Counted from the stretch's first letter, positions 21,612 through 31,924 are shown. The stretch: 64,000 bases of DNA from Tetranychus cinnabarinus (GCA_022266195.1 WHVY01000001.1:11594001-11658000), one strand, 5' to 3'. Notes: generated by a model not told the origin, from the letters alone. Made by a program: numbers and translations.

Positions 21612-22909
21612 AAAAATACAAAGGAAACTTTCACCATCTTCATAAACTTGCTCTTCTCTACCTCAACATTCTAACTACATCTGTACATCTGTACCTTGTG
21701 AGTAAACTTTTTCCAAAACGGGCTCAATAATTACGGATAAAAGAAATAGAATCAAACCTTGCCATGTAAATAACATTTGTTTTTTGGAATCTCTACCCGA
21801 TATTTCGTTAACAGTTTTTACCACTTCGCATTCGATTAACAATGAACTAATTTGAATCTAGTCCCTCTTTAGTATTGACGAATATTCATTAAATATTCAT
21901 AAATATGAATATGAATATATTCGATATGAGAATCACCAAAATGAAAAATATCGATATCATCTTGTTATTCATATGGAACATCTCTAAACCAAATACTGTG
22001 GCCTATTGTTTCCAGGGCCCTACAATTGTCGGCTGAGGTCGATATTCGCTATCATTAGCATCTAGGATTCCAAGGACTTAGTAGATGATAATTCCAGTCG
22101 TACCAACATGACCGTGGTCGCGAGAACAAATGCCGTCTGGAGTTAAATATAACATAGGGGCCATATACAGATTTTATCTCGCAGGATAGTACTGTAATAG
22201 TTTTATCAGTGGTTTCATAATAACGAGTGTCTCATCATTCAATTCATTCATTCATAGAAAACATTGGAAAAAGCGTTGCAAATCAATTTAAGTGATCGAA
22301 GGTGGATGATTATCCAATTCATGCAACATAATGAGATTCAAAATAAAAAATTACAAGAGGTGAGACAATTTTCATCGTGGTTCGCAAATATTGTGTATCA
22401 TATTAATCAAAATGAGCTGTTTTATCCATTATGCAAGAGATCAATTGAAATGAGACAATAATCTTATCTCATTATTTGTCATTTGAATCAAAGATCAATG
22501 TATTAATCTTCGATGTGAATTGTATTTAGGACCGAATCAGCTTAATAGCATAGTGTATTAAAATGAGACAATAATCTTATCTTATTATATCCCATTTGGA
22601 TTGTATTTAGGACCGAACCCTCCACCTTTATCTTGGAACATCAATCAATAGAAGATGGTTAAATTGAGTTTCATTGCTTTTAAAATTAACCAATCATCTT
22701 CATGAAATGCTCATGGAAACAGAGATATCCAGATTGCCTTCTCTGATTGCGGAATAAATAAAGAATACGAAATAGTTAAATTATATTGCTTAAGTTGTAT
22801 AGTTGAATAGTAGTATTGTGCATTTTTATTTCACACCAGTTTCATTCTGGTGATTCATTAAAGACTTGAATTCATCATCAAACTAACCAGTGATACAAAT
22901 AAATAAAAA
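21612..22909. other. Intergenic, short repeats only
   Basis: No gene is supported. A local repeat pair with GAGACAATAATCTTATCT starts at about 22452 and 22564, each followed by TTGTATTTAGGACCGAA, which indicates a duplication of about 110 bp. Confidence 0.5.
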
Positions 22910-23713
22910 ATGACCTCTCATCGTTTTCTGGTGACAGCAATCGATTCGTAAGTATCTCAATTAATACACGAAAAATTTAATATTTAATAGATTCATAACG
23001 TCTAATAATTTCAGTTGAGCGGGTCAGCATTTCGACTATTTTGCAATTTAGGTGAAATAGCCTTTTTCCGAATTTTATTTACAAGAAGCTTAATTCGTAA
23101 TTCAATGTGGTATTTTTGTTGTTTAATTAGGCAATTCATAAAGGTTGAAAACAATTTGTTCAAAATTTGTTTAATCAAAAAACTGAATCAAACTATAAAT
23201 TGTTTACTTCCCCCTGTTTCTGTAAAAAATTTGATGTGGTGGATGTTTCGAGTAACATTACATTAGATATGAGTTGACCTGAACGATAATATTGCACAAG
23301 ATAAAATAAGAAATAATAAGGTCCTTGGTTATTGAATTATGAAACTGTAACGAATACAAGAACATTTTTTACTATCTATCTAATAATAAAAAATTGACCT
23401 TTCCCATTTATTTTCAGTTATGGACATATCAATGCAGCTTTAGGGTTTGCTGAAGGTTTAAAGGCTGCTGGACATCAAGTTTATTTTGCTCACCGTGAAA
23501 AACACAGACATTTAGCGGTTAAGAGAGGATTTTCATTCATTCCGTTTGATAGCCAATTGGGTGAGACGAATTTGGAGGGGGCGATTTTCCAATGGATTGA
23601 TGCATTTGCGGATAAATTTAGACAAGAGCCGTTGAAACGTTTTAAAGGAGTTTCATTGGACGAAAAAGAATCTTTAATAGTTCAGGCCAAAATTTTCGCT
23701 GAATTGAACGCTG
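22910..23713 (+). pseudogene. UGT C, 5' part, interrupted by Polinton
   Basis: Exon 1 (22910-22947) encodes MTSHRFLVTAID and ends at GTAAGT. Exon 2 begins at 23418 after TTTTCAG with YGHINAALG and runs open to 23713, where the Polinton starts. The intron is 470 bp and contains extra sequence compared with UGT A. Reading stops at a TAG inside the element's first bases. The rest of the gene lies at 38045-39027. The two coding parts add up to 1317 nt, a multiple of three, so the only visible lesion is the insertion, after about residue 111. Confidence 0.92.
23709..23713. repeat. Polinton target-site duplication, left copy
   Basis: CGCTG immediately before the left terminal repeat. The same CGCTG follows the right terminal repeat at 38040-38044. 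Polintons usually make 6-bp duplications; only 5 bp match here. Confidence 0.85.
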
Positions 23714-23898
23714 AGTAGTAGTACAGATACACAAGATAACTCATACACAAGATAACTCACTTTTAATCGATATTTAATTAATAAAACTGACCATTAAATT
23801 ATTGATTAAGTTCAATGCCCATGGTAATTAATGCGGAACTATTTTTGAACTTTATGAAATAATTATCAAGTTTAATGTTAATTGTTTGCAATTAGTAT
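23714..23898 (+). repeat. Left terminal inverted repeat
   Basis: It pairs with 37857-38039 over about 185 bp with a 7-bp indel and a few mismatches. Near the outer end it carries a 16-bp tandem repeat of ACACAAGATAACTCA. Protein-primed replication would start here. Confidence 0.9.
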
Positions 23899-23909
23899 AT
23901 GCATATGAA

Positions 23910-24805
23910 ACATGAACAAAGTGAATAAAAAAGCATAGAAACTCAATGGACAAAGATAAATGACTTCTGTAAAAAGTATCTCTGACTATTTCGGCCTATT
24001 TTGGGTAGGCCAACTTTCTCAGACCTTCGGTCTGAATAAGTTGGCCATTGACAAAACGGCGAAAAAACCACTCCTTCTATGTGAAAATTGACATTTTACC
24101 ATAGACTTTTTAAATTTCCCATAACTTCTTTATTCCTAGACCGATTTTGTCGCAAAAAACTGCATTCGATTTGTCTCATTAAAATACACAACTTTTATAT
24201 TCATAAATTTTGTATATCACTTATCGTTCGAAAATTATACATTTGCGACAAATTTTACTATGCTAAACTTGATTTTTTTAGGTTTATAACTTGAAAACAG
24301 TAATAGATAGAGGTATACTTCTTTGATAATAAATTATCAACTCAAAATTATCATGCATTTGTACATGAACAAAGTGAATAAAAAAGCATAGAAACTCAAT
24401 GGACAAAGATAAATGACTTCTGTAAAAAGTATTTCTGACTATTTTGGCCTATTTCGGGTAGACCAACTTTCTCAGACCTTCGGTCTGAATAAGTTGGCCA
24501 TTGACAAAACTGCGAAAAAACCACTCCTTCTATGTGAAAATTGACATTTTACCATAGACTTTTTAAATTTCCCATAACTTCTTTATTTCACAACCGATTT
24601 TGTCGCAAAAAACTGCATTCGATTTGTCTCATTAAAATACAAAACTTTTATATTCATAAATTTTGTATATCACTTATCGTTCGAAAATTATACATTTGCG
24701 ACAAATTTTACTATGCTAAACTTGATTTTTTTAGGTTTATAACTTGAAAACAGTAATAGATAGAGGTATACTTCTTTGATAATAAATTATTAACTCAAAA
24801 TTATC
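23910..24805 (+). repeat. 453-bp tandem duplication with large hairpins
   Basis: Units at 23910-24352 and 24363-24805 repeat with a 453-bp period and only a few differences. Each contains an interrupted palindrome: GGCCAACTT...AAGTTGGCC with an inner TCAGACC-TTC-GGTCTGA (24008-24046 and 24461-24499; the second copy has one outer mismatch). The open frames in each unit are near-identical translations of repeat DNA and are unlikely to be genes. The location next to the terminal repeat suggests a replication or packaging signal. Confidence 0.85.
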
Positions 24806-25366
24806 TTTTCATTTTTCAAGGTCAAAAAGGTCATCGTCATTTTCATTCGTTCCCCTTGCTTATGAGTATATAAAGAACGGTTCCGCTTCATAAAATTTAT
24901 GTTAAAAATGAAGCCAGGTGTCGCTACTTGTCTTAATTGCCGTTCTTTCGTAGCAGGGGTATTTAGACTTGAGTTTATTGATTGAAAATTTTATTTATAA
25001 TGAGATTCTTGCAAGAGAACATTGAAGCTGTCAATCTGGTTACTTGCCTCGAACTGAGTCACAAAGATCAGGTTACGTTTTAGATTATTTCATGATGCAT
25101 TTAGACGAAAACTCACTCGAGTATAAAAGTTTGAATGAATTAAAGTGTCACCTTATCACATATGCCCACCTTTCAGATGATCACGTGATCATTAACTTAG
25201 TGAATTACTTGATCCGTGACTTACGCCCTGAATTGGTTGGGCTGAGTATATAATGGTAAGCATAAGTTATTTGGGTAAAAATTTAATAAAAAGAGAGCTC
25301 TCCCAAAAATTCCGTTTCAAACTTATTTAAAGCAAAAAGCATTTGACTTTAGTTTCATTATTCAGA
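24806..25366 (+). promoter_or_regulatory. Leader region of the polymerase unit
   Basis: No convincing gene is present. The 28-codon ORF from the ATG at 24899 and the frame at 25044-25253 (no ATG) are short and unrecognised. A donor-like GTAAGC lies at 25256 and an acceptor-like TTATTCAG ends at 25365, directly before the polymerase ATG, so a 110-bp leader intron is likely. Confidence 0.45.
24867..24875 (+). promoter_or_regulatory. TATA box of the rightward polymerase unit
   Basis: TATATAAAG on the + strand, after the duplicated repeat and before a leader of a few hundred bases. It is the only strong TATA box ahead of the polymerase gene that leaves room for a leader. The leader ends in a splice donor, ATG|GTAAGC at 25255/25256. 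A predicted start about 30 bp on lies near 24897. Confidence 0.55.
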
Positions 25367-28300
25367 ATGTTTTCGTGCTCAACATGTAAGCAAAGTTTCT
25401 TGAAATACAAATCTTTTCTTCTGCATAAAACAAAGTGTAAAAAAGTTGTCTGTAAAAAATGTAAAAGTAGCTTTTCTTCTTTAAATTTCTTAAATCATCT
25501 TAATCAATGTAGACAAAAGCAGAGTGAGGATATTGGAGATTTTGCAACATTCAAATTGCACAAAAGAAGCTATAGAAATGCTTTAGCTGTGTACATAAAA
25601 GCTGATGCTTGGAAATCAATTGAACATCTACTAGCTGTTGAAAAGGAAAATATCCAATCTCTGCTTAAATATATCATTGAAAGAATTGGATCTGTAAAAG
25701 TGCAAGTATGTCTTCTACTTAAATTTATCAAACAGAAAACTGAAGGAGGAACGGATACAACAGAAATTTATAAAGTTGCTGAGATGTTAAGCCTAACAAA
25801 CCTGCATCATATTGAAACTATCGTTAAAAACTGGATTGAACAGATTGAGTTAGCTATCGATCAATTCACACAACGTGGAAGTGGATGGGTGCTTCAGAGT
25901 GTGAAGGTTCTTGAGATTCGTGTTGGTAAACTGAAAGAACATAGTGGAGGCTGTGATTCAACAAAATTACCATCTGATTTCAACAAAAAGAAAAGTTTAT
26001 TATCTCCGAAATGTAGAAAAGATTGTTTCAAATGGTCTATCCTTATGGCTTTACACCCTCAAAAAATGAATAAAGAAAGAATAGGGCATTACAAAGTTTT
26101 TGAAAAGCAATATGACTTTAGTCAAGTAGATGGTATGACAACGCTTTCACAGGTTAAACGCTTTACTAAACGAAATAATGTTTCTGTGAATGTTTATACA
26201 CTAACACCTGATGAAAAAAAGAAAGTTGTTCCGCTAATGGTTGCTAAGGAACGTCAGTTGAAGCATGCAAATCTTTTCTTATTCAATGAACATTATTATT
26301 GCATTACAAATTTCAATGCATTCATCAAAAGCAGTCGATCCTGGGAGCGTTATTTCTGTTATAATTGTTGTTCAGGTTTTAGAAATCAAACGGCGCTATC
26401 CAAACATGAAATTGTTTGCTACAATAAAACTGCACAAAGTGTCGTTCTGCCTGGTCAGGAAAACATTCCAACTAAATGTAAATTTAGACAAATACAAAAA
26501 ACGATTAGTTATCCTTATATTGTCTATGCTGATTTTGAAGCTCTGTTGATAAAAACTAACAAAGCTTTAACTAAAAATACGTTTGAATATCAAAAACACG
26601 AAGCATGTTCGTTTGGATTAGTTGCGATTGACTGGAATGACAAAATCTTATTTCAAAAATTTTATCGCGGCCTGAATGCAAGTCAAATATTCATTGACAC
26701 ACTCTTGACGTTGAAAGATTTCCTTCAGAACCATCTTGAACACCACAAAAAACCAGCACAGCTGAGTAATTTTGAAAGACATGTTTTTGAAGCATCGACT
26801 CAATGTTATGTTTGCAACAAGCAGCTGCAAGATGATAAAGTTGTCGATCATTGTCACTTGACTGGGAAATTCCGAGGAGCTGCGCACAATCGATGCAATC
26901 TCAAAATGCGTTTACCTCATAGGCTTCCAATCATATTTCATAATCTGAAAGGTTATGATGCTCATTTACTAATCAGAGGTCTAAAAACAGATAAAATTCA
27001 TAAAATAAATGTAATACCGCAAAATACTGAAAAGTATATTGCCATAATGATGGATGATTTCATCTTCTTGGACAGTTATGCTTTTTTGTTATCTAGCTTG
27101 GACACATTAGCACATAATTTATCAACTGAAGAAAAGAAGAAATTTTTGTGTCAAACCTTTTCCGAGGATGATTTACCATATATTCTGAATAAGGGATCGC
27201 TGCCTTATGAATACATGGACTCTTGGGAAAGATTTGAAGAAGAAAGTTTACCATCTATTGATAAATTTTTTTCTCATTTGTCACTAAAAACAATTGATAA
27301 ACAATTGTACGATAGATTGCTCGATATATGGCAGCATTTTGATTGTAAAAATCTTGGGGACTTTCATGATATTTATCTTAAAGTTGATGTTTTACTTCTT
27401 GCAGCTATTTTTCAAAACTTTCGTGCGACTAGTTTGAAACAGTTTGGATTAGATCCTTGTCACTATTTCTCAACCCCGGGACTAACATGGGATGCCTCCT
27501 TGAAGTTCACTGGTGTTGTGTTGGATCTATTGACTGATATTGACATGGTTTTAATGATTGAGGAGGAAATAAGAGGAGGAATATCTTGCTCTATGTGCCG
27601 TTACGCATGCGCTAATAATGAACTATCAGAGAAATTTGACCCTAAAGAACCAAGCTCATTCATAACATATCTTGACGTTAACAATCTCTACGGATATGCT
27701 CTTAGTGATGTTCTGCCTTGTCGAAAATTTGAATGGGTTCCTCCCTACATGTTTCAAAGTGTGATTGATGAAATTTTGCATTCTGATTCTGAGCGAAAAA
27801 CTGGTTACATTCTAGAGGTCGATCTTGACTATCCTTCATGTTTACATGATCTTCATAATGATTATCCATTGGCGCCTGAAAGGATAACTGTTGAATATGA
27901 ACAGTTGAGTGGTTATCAAAAAGAAATTGTGAGCTTTTTAGAAGCTGCAGGCATTAAGCGTTACAAAACTAAGAAACTTGTTCCGAATTTGATGAACAAA
28001 GAAAATTATGTTCTGCATGAGAAGAATCTTCGTTTCTACATTGAGAAAGGTCTAGTTTTGAAAAAGATTCATCGCATTATTAGTTTTGAGCAAGAAGCTT
28101 GGCTCAAACCATATATTGAAATGTGCACAGAAAATAGAAAAAAAGCTACATCATCATTCGTTAAAGATTTTTGGAAACTAATGGTAAACTCATTGTATGG
28201 AAAAAGCATAGAAGATAAAAGAAAACATAGTAAAGTCATAATTGCTACGAATGGAAAACAAGCATTACAGCAAATAAGGAAGCCAATGTTTGAACAATTT

Positions 28301-28948
28301 TACATTCTAGACAATGATCTTGCAATAATCAAGTTGAGAAAGTTTGAAGTTATTCTCGACAAACCAATTTATTTAGGGTTTACAGTCTTGGAACTATCAA
28401 AGTTACACATGTATAGACTACATTATGATCATTTCAAACCTAAATATGGATCTAGATTGTCCCTCATCTACACTGACACCGACAGTTTTATTTATAAAAT
28501 ACAAACAAAAGATTTATACAATGATTTGAAAGAATTCAATTACCTTATGGATTTTTCTGATTATCCACAAGCACACTTTTTGTACAGCATTGAAAATAAA
28601 AAGAAACTAGGATATTTGAAAGATGAAATGAATGGGCAAATAATTGATGAAGTAGTTGCAATAAAAGCTAAACTTTATGCTATCAAATATGGTACAAATA
28701 AAAAAATGACTGCTAAGGGAGTGCAAAAAGCAATTGTTAAAAGTGGGATTTCAATAGATGATTATAAGGATTGTCTTTTCGAAAATGTGTTACTGAAGCA
28801 TAAAAACTTTAGATTACAGAGTAAACATCATTCTATTTCTTCAGTAGAGATAAATAAATTATCTTTTTCTCCGCTTGATGACAAGAGATACATTTTGGAC
28901 GATGCAGTTAGCACTTTAGCATACGGACATTATAGAATTGTAGAATAA
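25367..28948 (+). CDS. polB: Polinton protein-primed DNA polymerase B
   Basis: 1193 residues from the ATG at 25367; the frame is open 8 codons further up but without an ATG. It copies the element's linear DNA from its protein-bound ends. In order: N-terminal Cys/His fingers (CSTCKQSF and CKKCKSSF, about residues 4-45), an uncharacterised region, a further CYNCCSGF finger near 330, exonuclease motif I (YADFEALL, about 388), an embedded HNH/endonuclease VII-like module (CYVCNK, then DHCHLTGKFRGAAHNRCN, about 480-510), exo II (FHNLKGYDAHLL, about 530), exo III (YLKVD, about 669), polymerase motif A (YLDVNNLYGYAL, about 768), motif B (KLMVNSLYGKS, about 936) and motif C (YTDTDSF, about 1035). Every catalytic motif is intact. 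Its size and domain order fit full-length Polinton polymerases. Confidence 0.97.
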   Translation: MFSCSTCKQSFLKYKSFLLHKTKCKKVVCKKCKSSFSSLNFLNHLNQCRQKQSEDIGDFATFKLHKRSYRNALAVYIKADAWKSIEHLLAVEKENIQSLLKYIIERIGSVKVQVCLLLKFIKQKTEGGTDTTEIYKVAEMLSLTNLHHIETIVKNWIEQIELAIDQFTQRGSGWVLQSVKVLEIRVGKLKEHSGGCDSTKLPSDFNKKKSLLSPKCRKDCFKWSILMALHPQKMNKERIGHYKVFEKQYDFSQVDGMTTLSQVKRFTKRNNVSVNVYTLTPDEKKKVVPLMVAKERQLKHANLFLFNEHYYCITNFNAFIKSSRSWERYFCYNCCSGFRNQTALSKHEIVCYNKTAQSVVLPGQENIPTKCKFRQIQKTISYPYIVYADFEALLIKTNKALTKNTFEYQKHEACSFGLVAIDWNDKILFQKFYRGLNASQIFIDTLLTLKDFLQNHLEHHKKPAQLSNFERHVFEASTQCYVCNKQLQDDKVVDHCHLTGKFRGAAHNRCNLKMRLPHRLPIIFHNLKGYDAHLLIRGLKTDKIHKINVIPQNTEKYIAIMMDDFIFLDSYAFLLSSLDTLAHNLSTEEKKKFLCQTFSEDDLPYILNKGSLPYEYMDSWERFEEESLPSIDKFFSHLSLKTIDKQLYDRLLDIWQHFDCKNLGDFHDIYLKVDVLLLAAIFQNFRATSLKQFGLDPCHYFSTPGLTWDASLKFTGVVLDLLTDIDMVLMIEEEIRGGISCSMCRYACANNELSEKFDPKEPSSFITYLDVNNLYGYALSDVLPCRKFEWVPPYMFQSVIDEILHSDSERKTGYILEVDLDYPSCLHDLHNDYPLAPERITVEYEQLSGYQKEIVSFLEAAGIKRYKTKKLVPNLMNKENYVLHEKNLRFYIEKGLVLKKIHRIISFEQEAWLKPYIEMCTENRKKATSSFVKDFWKLMVNSLYGKSIEDKRKHSKVIIATNGKQALQQIRKPMFEQFYILDNDLAIIKLRKFEVILDKPIYLGFTVLELSKLHMYRLHYDHFKPKYGSRLSLIYTDTDSFIYKIQTKDLYNDLKEFNYLMDFSDYPQAHFLYSIENKKKLGYLKDEMNGQIIDEVVAIKAKLYAIKYGTNKKMTAKGVQKAIVKSGISIDDYKDCLFENVLLKHKNFRLQSKHHSISSVEINKLSFSPLDDKRYILDDAVSTLAYGHYRIVE

Positions 28949-29105
28949 GAACATACAAAAGGTAATTAAATTATTAAACTTTTAACATCAAACCCAAACC
29001 CTCCCACCCAAACCACCTTTCCTAAATCACTGCGCAACTTCCAGTTTTTGTTACATTCTGTAATTTAATCAAAATCTTTTGTTTTTTATCATGTAGCAGC
29101 AAATC

Positions 29106-29639
29106 ATGGCTCCAAGTAGCAAAGAAATTTCCCTTTTCTTCAAAATTCAAGCTACGAAAATTGAGTTTGATAAATTGTTCTTGACTTTGGCAAAGGAATG
29201 GATACAGCTTACTTTCATTGAAGGACAAAAATTGAAACAAATGAAAAGTTTATTTCTGGAATTGCATCATGATGAGCGATGGTCAGAAAAAACAAAAGCT
29301 TATTTCAAAAGAGTAGCTGCTGATATTGGTAATAGGGAGGTTATTTTCTTGCACGCAAAGCTGAGAAGAGAAATATCAAACGTGTGTATTTGGTTGGAAA
29401 ATTGGAAAAATTATGAGAAAAAGAATCAAATTTATAACAGGACGAGAGAAGAACAGCCATGTAGTAGCGGTCTTGGTAGAAAAAAACGAAAAAACGAGCA
29501 TTTTATGCAATATTTCTTGGAACAAGCCAGATTTTCTAAAGAAGCGAGAGGAGAAACACTACCCATGCAATTAACTACTGAGCAGACGATTGAAACTGTT
29601 GTGGAGTATCTCTTGACACGCAACAAGTTTATCTCATGA
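29106..29639 (+). CDS. Polinton small protein of unknown function (177 aa)
   Basis: Starts at the ATG at 29106. The protein is helical and charged, with a basic stretch GRKKRKNEHF at about 125-133 that could be a nuclear signal and a short helix at the C terminus. No family is recognised. It follows the polymerase by 157 bp. An acceptor-like TCATGTAG or TAGCAG lies 4-7 bp before the start, and a GGTAATT donor lies just past the polymerase stop at about 28963, so it may be made from a spliced message. It could be a replication or terminal-protein accessory, but nothing in the sequence shows this. Confidence 0.7.
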   Translation: MAPSSKEISLFFKIQATKIEFDKLFLTLAKEWIQLTFIEGQKLKQMKSLFLELHHDERWSEKTKAYFKRVAADIGNREVIFLHAKLRREISNVCIWLENWKNYEKKNQIYNRTREEQPCSSGLGRKKRKNEHFMQYFLEQARFSKEARGETLPMQLTTEQTIETVVEYLLTRNKFIS

Positions 29640-29822
29640 TTAATACATTTTTTCTGTATTTGTATTTTCCATTTAATGTAATCTCTACTAACTTTTTATT
29701 TTAATTAAAAGTCTTTTACAATAATTTGCATGTTTTCCATTATACCCATCTCTTCCACACATCCCTAAATCATTTTCTTTTTTTTGCATTTTATTAATGT
29801 ATCTCTTTTCTTTCTTTTACAG

Positions 29823-30215
29823 ATGGCAAAGTATAACATGAAACAGCGAATGATGAAAATCAATCAAAAAAAGGCAAAGAGAAGCCGAATCCCTCTGGTG
29901 GCAACTAGAAAGCCATTCGTTTTCGAATTGACGACGAGAATGCTGATCGAATTATGGATTAAAAGCATAAACTGGGGTGAAACAAAAAAAGACTTGCAAC
30001 AGCCGCAAATCGAGGTTAACATGGAAGAACTGGAGGCATGGTGTAATGAAGGAAAACCCGAGGCTATAAAATTTGAGGATCCTGGTTCGCAAAAAATGGA
30101 CCTGTGTAATAAACCTATACAGACGATAGAGGGAGATTCATGGGATGATGTTTTTAAAGCATGGGATGAAATGGAAATTGATGACATTGCAGATACTATT
30201 TCTAAAGTTTTGTAA
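29823..30215 (+). CDS. Polinton small protein of unknown function (130 aa)
   Basis: The ATG at 29823 directly abuts a textbook 3' splice site (TTTCTTTTACAG), so the start is preferred over the open frame upstream, which lacks an ATG. The N terminus is strongly basic (KINQKKAKRSR, about 11-21). The C terminus is acidic (DDVFKAWDEMEIDDI). This layout suits a DNA-contacting regulator, but no family is recognised. It ends 49 bp from the converging protease gene. Confidence 0.7.
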   Translation: MAKYNMKQRMMKINQKKAKRSRIPLVATRKPFVFELTTRMLIELWIKSINWGETKKDLQQPQIEVNMEELEAWCNEGKPEAIKFEDPGSQKMDLCNKPIQTIEGDSWDDVFKAWDEMEIDDIADTISKVL

Positions 30216-30264
30216 TCTCATTCTTTGATTCATTCATTTATATTCAATTAATTTCAATCTTATT

Positions 30265-30687
30265 TTAATAAATTTTGTTTATTATATTTTCATTGTGTTT
30301 TTGTTCACATTTCAAAAAAGGTAAGTAAGAACCAGTAAAACAACTTTTCAAGAAAGAGATACAAAAATAACCACATTTGATCGATAAGTCTCCTTGAAAT
30401 ACATCGACATTATAGATATAATCATAAAGTTTACAGTTTCTTTCCAAATAGGTTTTTATCATTTCAGGAGGTTGCTGCCCATAAGAATCGAAATAGATTC
30501 CCCTGCCGTATATTGGTATAAATACTGCTGTCCAATGCGAGCCTGATTTCCAGCTTGGATCAAGATTGATTACGATTCCGAAAGGTTTTGGAAACAAAGT
30601 AAGTGGAAGTTTATCAATTGCATATACTCCTTTGAAACTTTTGTATTTTACGAGTTGATTTTGTATATCTAATGTTGTTAAAGCCAT
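30265..30687 (-). CDS. Polinton adenovirus-type maturation protease
   Basis: 140 residues from the ATG at 30687. It belongs to the adenain/Ulp1-like cysteine protease family, which cleaves capsid precursors in the virion. The triad can be read directly: His51 in GSHWTAVF, Asp67 in YFDSYG, and Cys105 in KCGYFC, with Gln98 as the oxyanion residue in VFQGD. Its length is short compared with adenovirus (about 200) but usual for Polintons. It overlaps the end of the capsid gene by 74 bp in another frame. It is the last gene of the leftward block. Confidence 0.93.
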   Translation of the reverse strand: MALTTLDIQNQLVKYKSFKGVYAIDKLPLTLFPKPFGIVINLDPSWKSGSHWTAVFIPIYGRGIYFDSYGQQPPEMIKTYLERNCKLYDYIYNVDVFQGDLSIKCGYFCISFLKSCFTGSYLPFLKCEQKHNENIINKIY

Positions 30688-31924
30688 CAGTAGTCCGTGA
30701 CAATATTACGTGCTGCATCAATTTGTAGAACGCTATCATTATAGCAAACACCAGCATATGCATCCCTTCATTAAGAGCAGAAGAAAATTGAATATCCATG
30801 CGCACATTACCTCTCTTTATCATAGATAATACACCTGAATCACTTGCGAGAGTACCATCATCGGTCAAATCAAAAACTAGAAGTGGATATTTATCAGTAT
30901 AATTTTGATATTTTAGATTGATTTTAGGTATCCCATTATCTTGATTCATGGAGCGGAAAACATTAAAGTATTCTCTCATGAATAATTTATTTTTGAAATC
31001 AGGCTGATAAGGTGTACTCGGTATTTTAGTTCCATTTACTACAATCGTAGCGCTTTGCAGATTTTTATGTTCGAAATTGAATGAATCTTTAGTCAATTTC
31101 GCATTAAATGCATCATCAGAAACAAAACCAACAATTATTTTCCGTGGTAACTGTCCATTGTATACATTGTCGATGCTATTTGCAGCAAAGTCTTTTGGTA
31201 GATGAAATGATTTGACTTCATTTCTTTGAAAATAATACTTTGCTGGACTCTTTTCCAATTGTGAAGTGATTGCCATTTGTACTGGAGCATACAATTTAAC
31301 TCTTCTTATGAAAAGAGAAAGCTGTGTAAACTCTACACTCAGCGGAGTTACTTCTGTTGCGCTGTTCAATCCAAAAGTTTGCGGCGCACATTTAAATCGT
31401 AATGTAATGGGCACATTATCAATCAGAAATTTTTCTTGTTGAAACATTGGAGCGTGAATAGGTATTATAATGTCAAACTCTTTTTTATCTTTGATTCTAT
31501 CAGATCTTGCTGATTCTGTATCATTAATCATTTGACATTCATCAAGGGGTGATTTATACTTGAAAAATATGTCATCAATGTATGACTGATAGTGGTATAA
31601 ACTATTTCCAGGTGTGACTTTTACACTCCCAAAATAAACATCAAGTTGCTCAAATAGTGAGGCAGCGAAATTGTTTGTGGGTGTAACACTTTTTCCTGTG
31701 GGTACATCAATCTTCATTTTTGCATACAAATAAGATGCAGAGAGGTCAGTGTAGTGTTCAGAAGCTGGCACTATGAATTCAAATACATTAGCTTTCGCAA
31801 TCGATCCTACCGGTCTGTATTCTGTGTCATAGATACTTTCAATGACAGTCTGTGGGTGGGGAAATTGAAATAAATCAAGCTCAGCAATAGTAGCTGGAGA
31901 CGAAGATGCATGTATATACTCCAT
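30614..31924 (-). CDS. Polinton major capsid protein (double jelly-roll type)
   Basis: 436 residues from the ATG at 31924. The N-terminal pattern (a leader, then 'ESIYDTEYRPVGS' and 'IEF.VPASEHYTDL'-like strands) and the position between a basic core protein and the protease match the major capsid proteins of Polintons, which form hexon-like trimers with a double jelly-roll fold. That fold is known for the family and is not visible in sequence alone. The start overlaps the stop of the upstream gene as TAATG, a common coupling for reinitiation. The frame is open throughout. Confidence 0.9.
   Translation of the reverse strand: MEYIHASSSPATIAELDLFQFPHPQTVIESIYDTEYRPVGSIAKANVFEFIVPASEHYTDLSASYLYAKMKIDVPTGKSVTPTNNFAASLFEQLDVYFGSVKVTPGNSLYHYQSYIDDIFFKYKSPLDECQMINDTESARSDRIKDKKEFDIIIPIHAPMFQQEKFLIDNVPITLRFKCAPQTFGLNSATEVTPLSVEFTQLSLFIRRVKLYAPVQMAITSQLEKSPAKYYFQRNEVKSFHLPKDFAANSIDNVYNGQLPRKIIVGFVSDDAFNAKLTKDSFNFEHKNLQSATIVVNGTKIPSTPYQPDFKNKLFMREYFNVFRSMNQDNGIPKINLKYQNYTDKYPLLVFDLTDDGTLASDSGVLSMIKRGNVRMDIQFSSALNEGMHMLVFAIMIAFYKLMQHVILSRTTDGFNNIRYTKSTRKIQKFQRSICN

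Noticed and set aside
22999..23266. Possible alternative exon after TAATTTCAG in the UGT C intron
   Set aside because: The following frame shows no UGT sequence; the true acceptor at 23411-23417 restores the conserved YGHINAALG.
24088..24747. Two near-identical 68-codon open frames inside the Polinton left arm
   Set aside because: They are translations of the 453-bp tandem duplication, start without a good ATG context and show no protein features; the DNA repeat explains them.
25044..25253. 69-codon ORF before the polymerase gene
   Set aside because: It has no ATG, and it ends right at a splice-donor-like site, so it is better explained as leader sequence.
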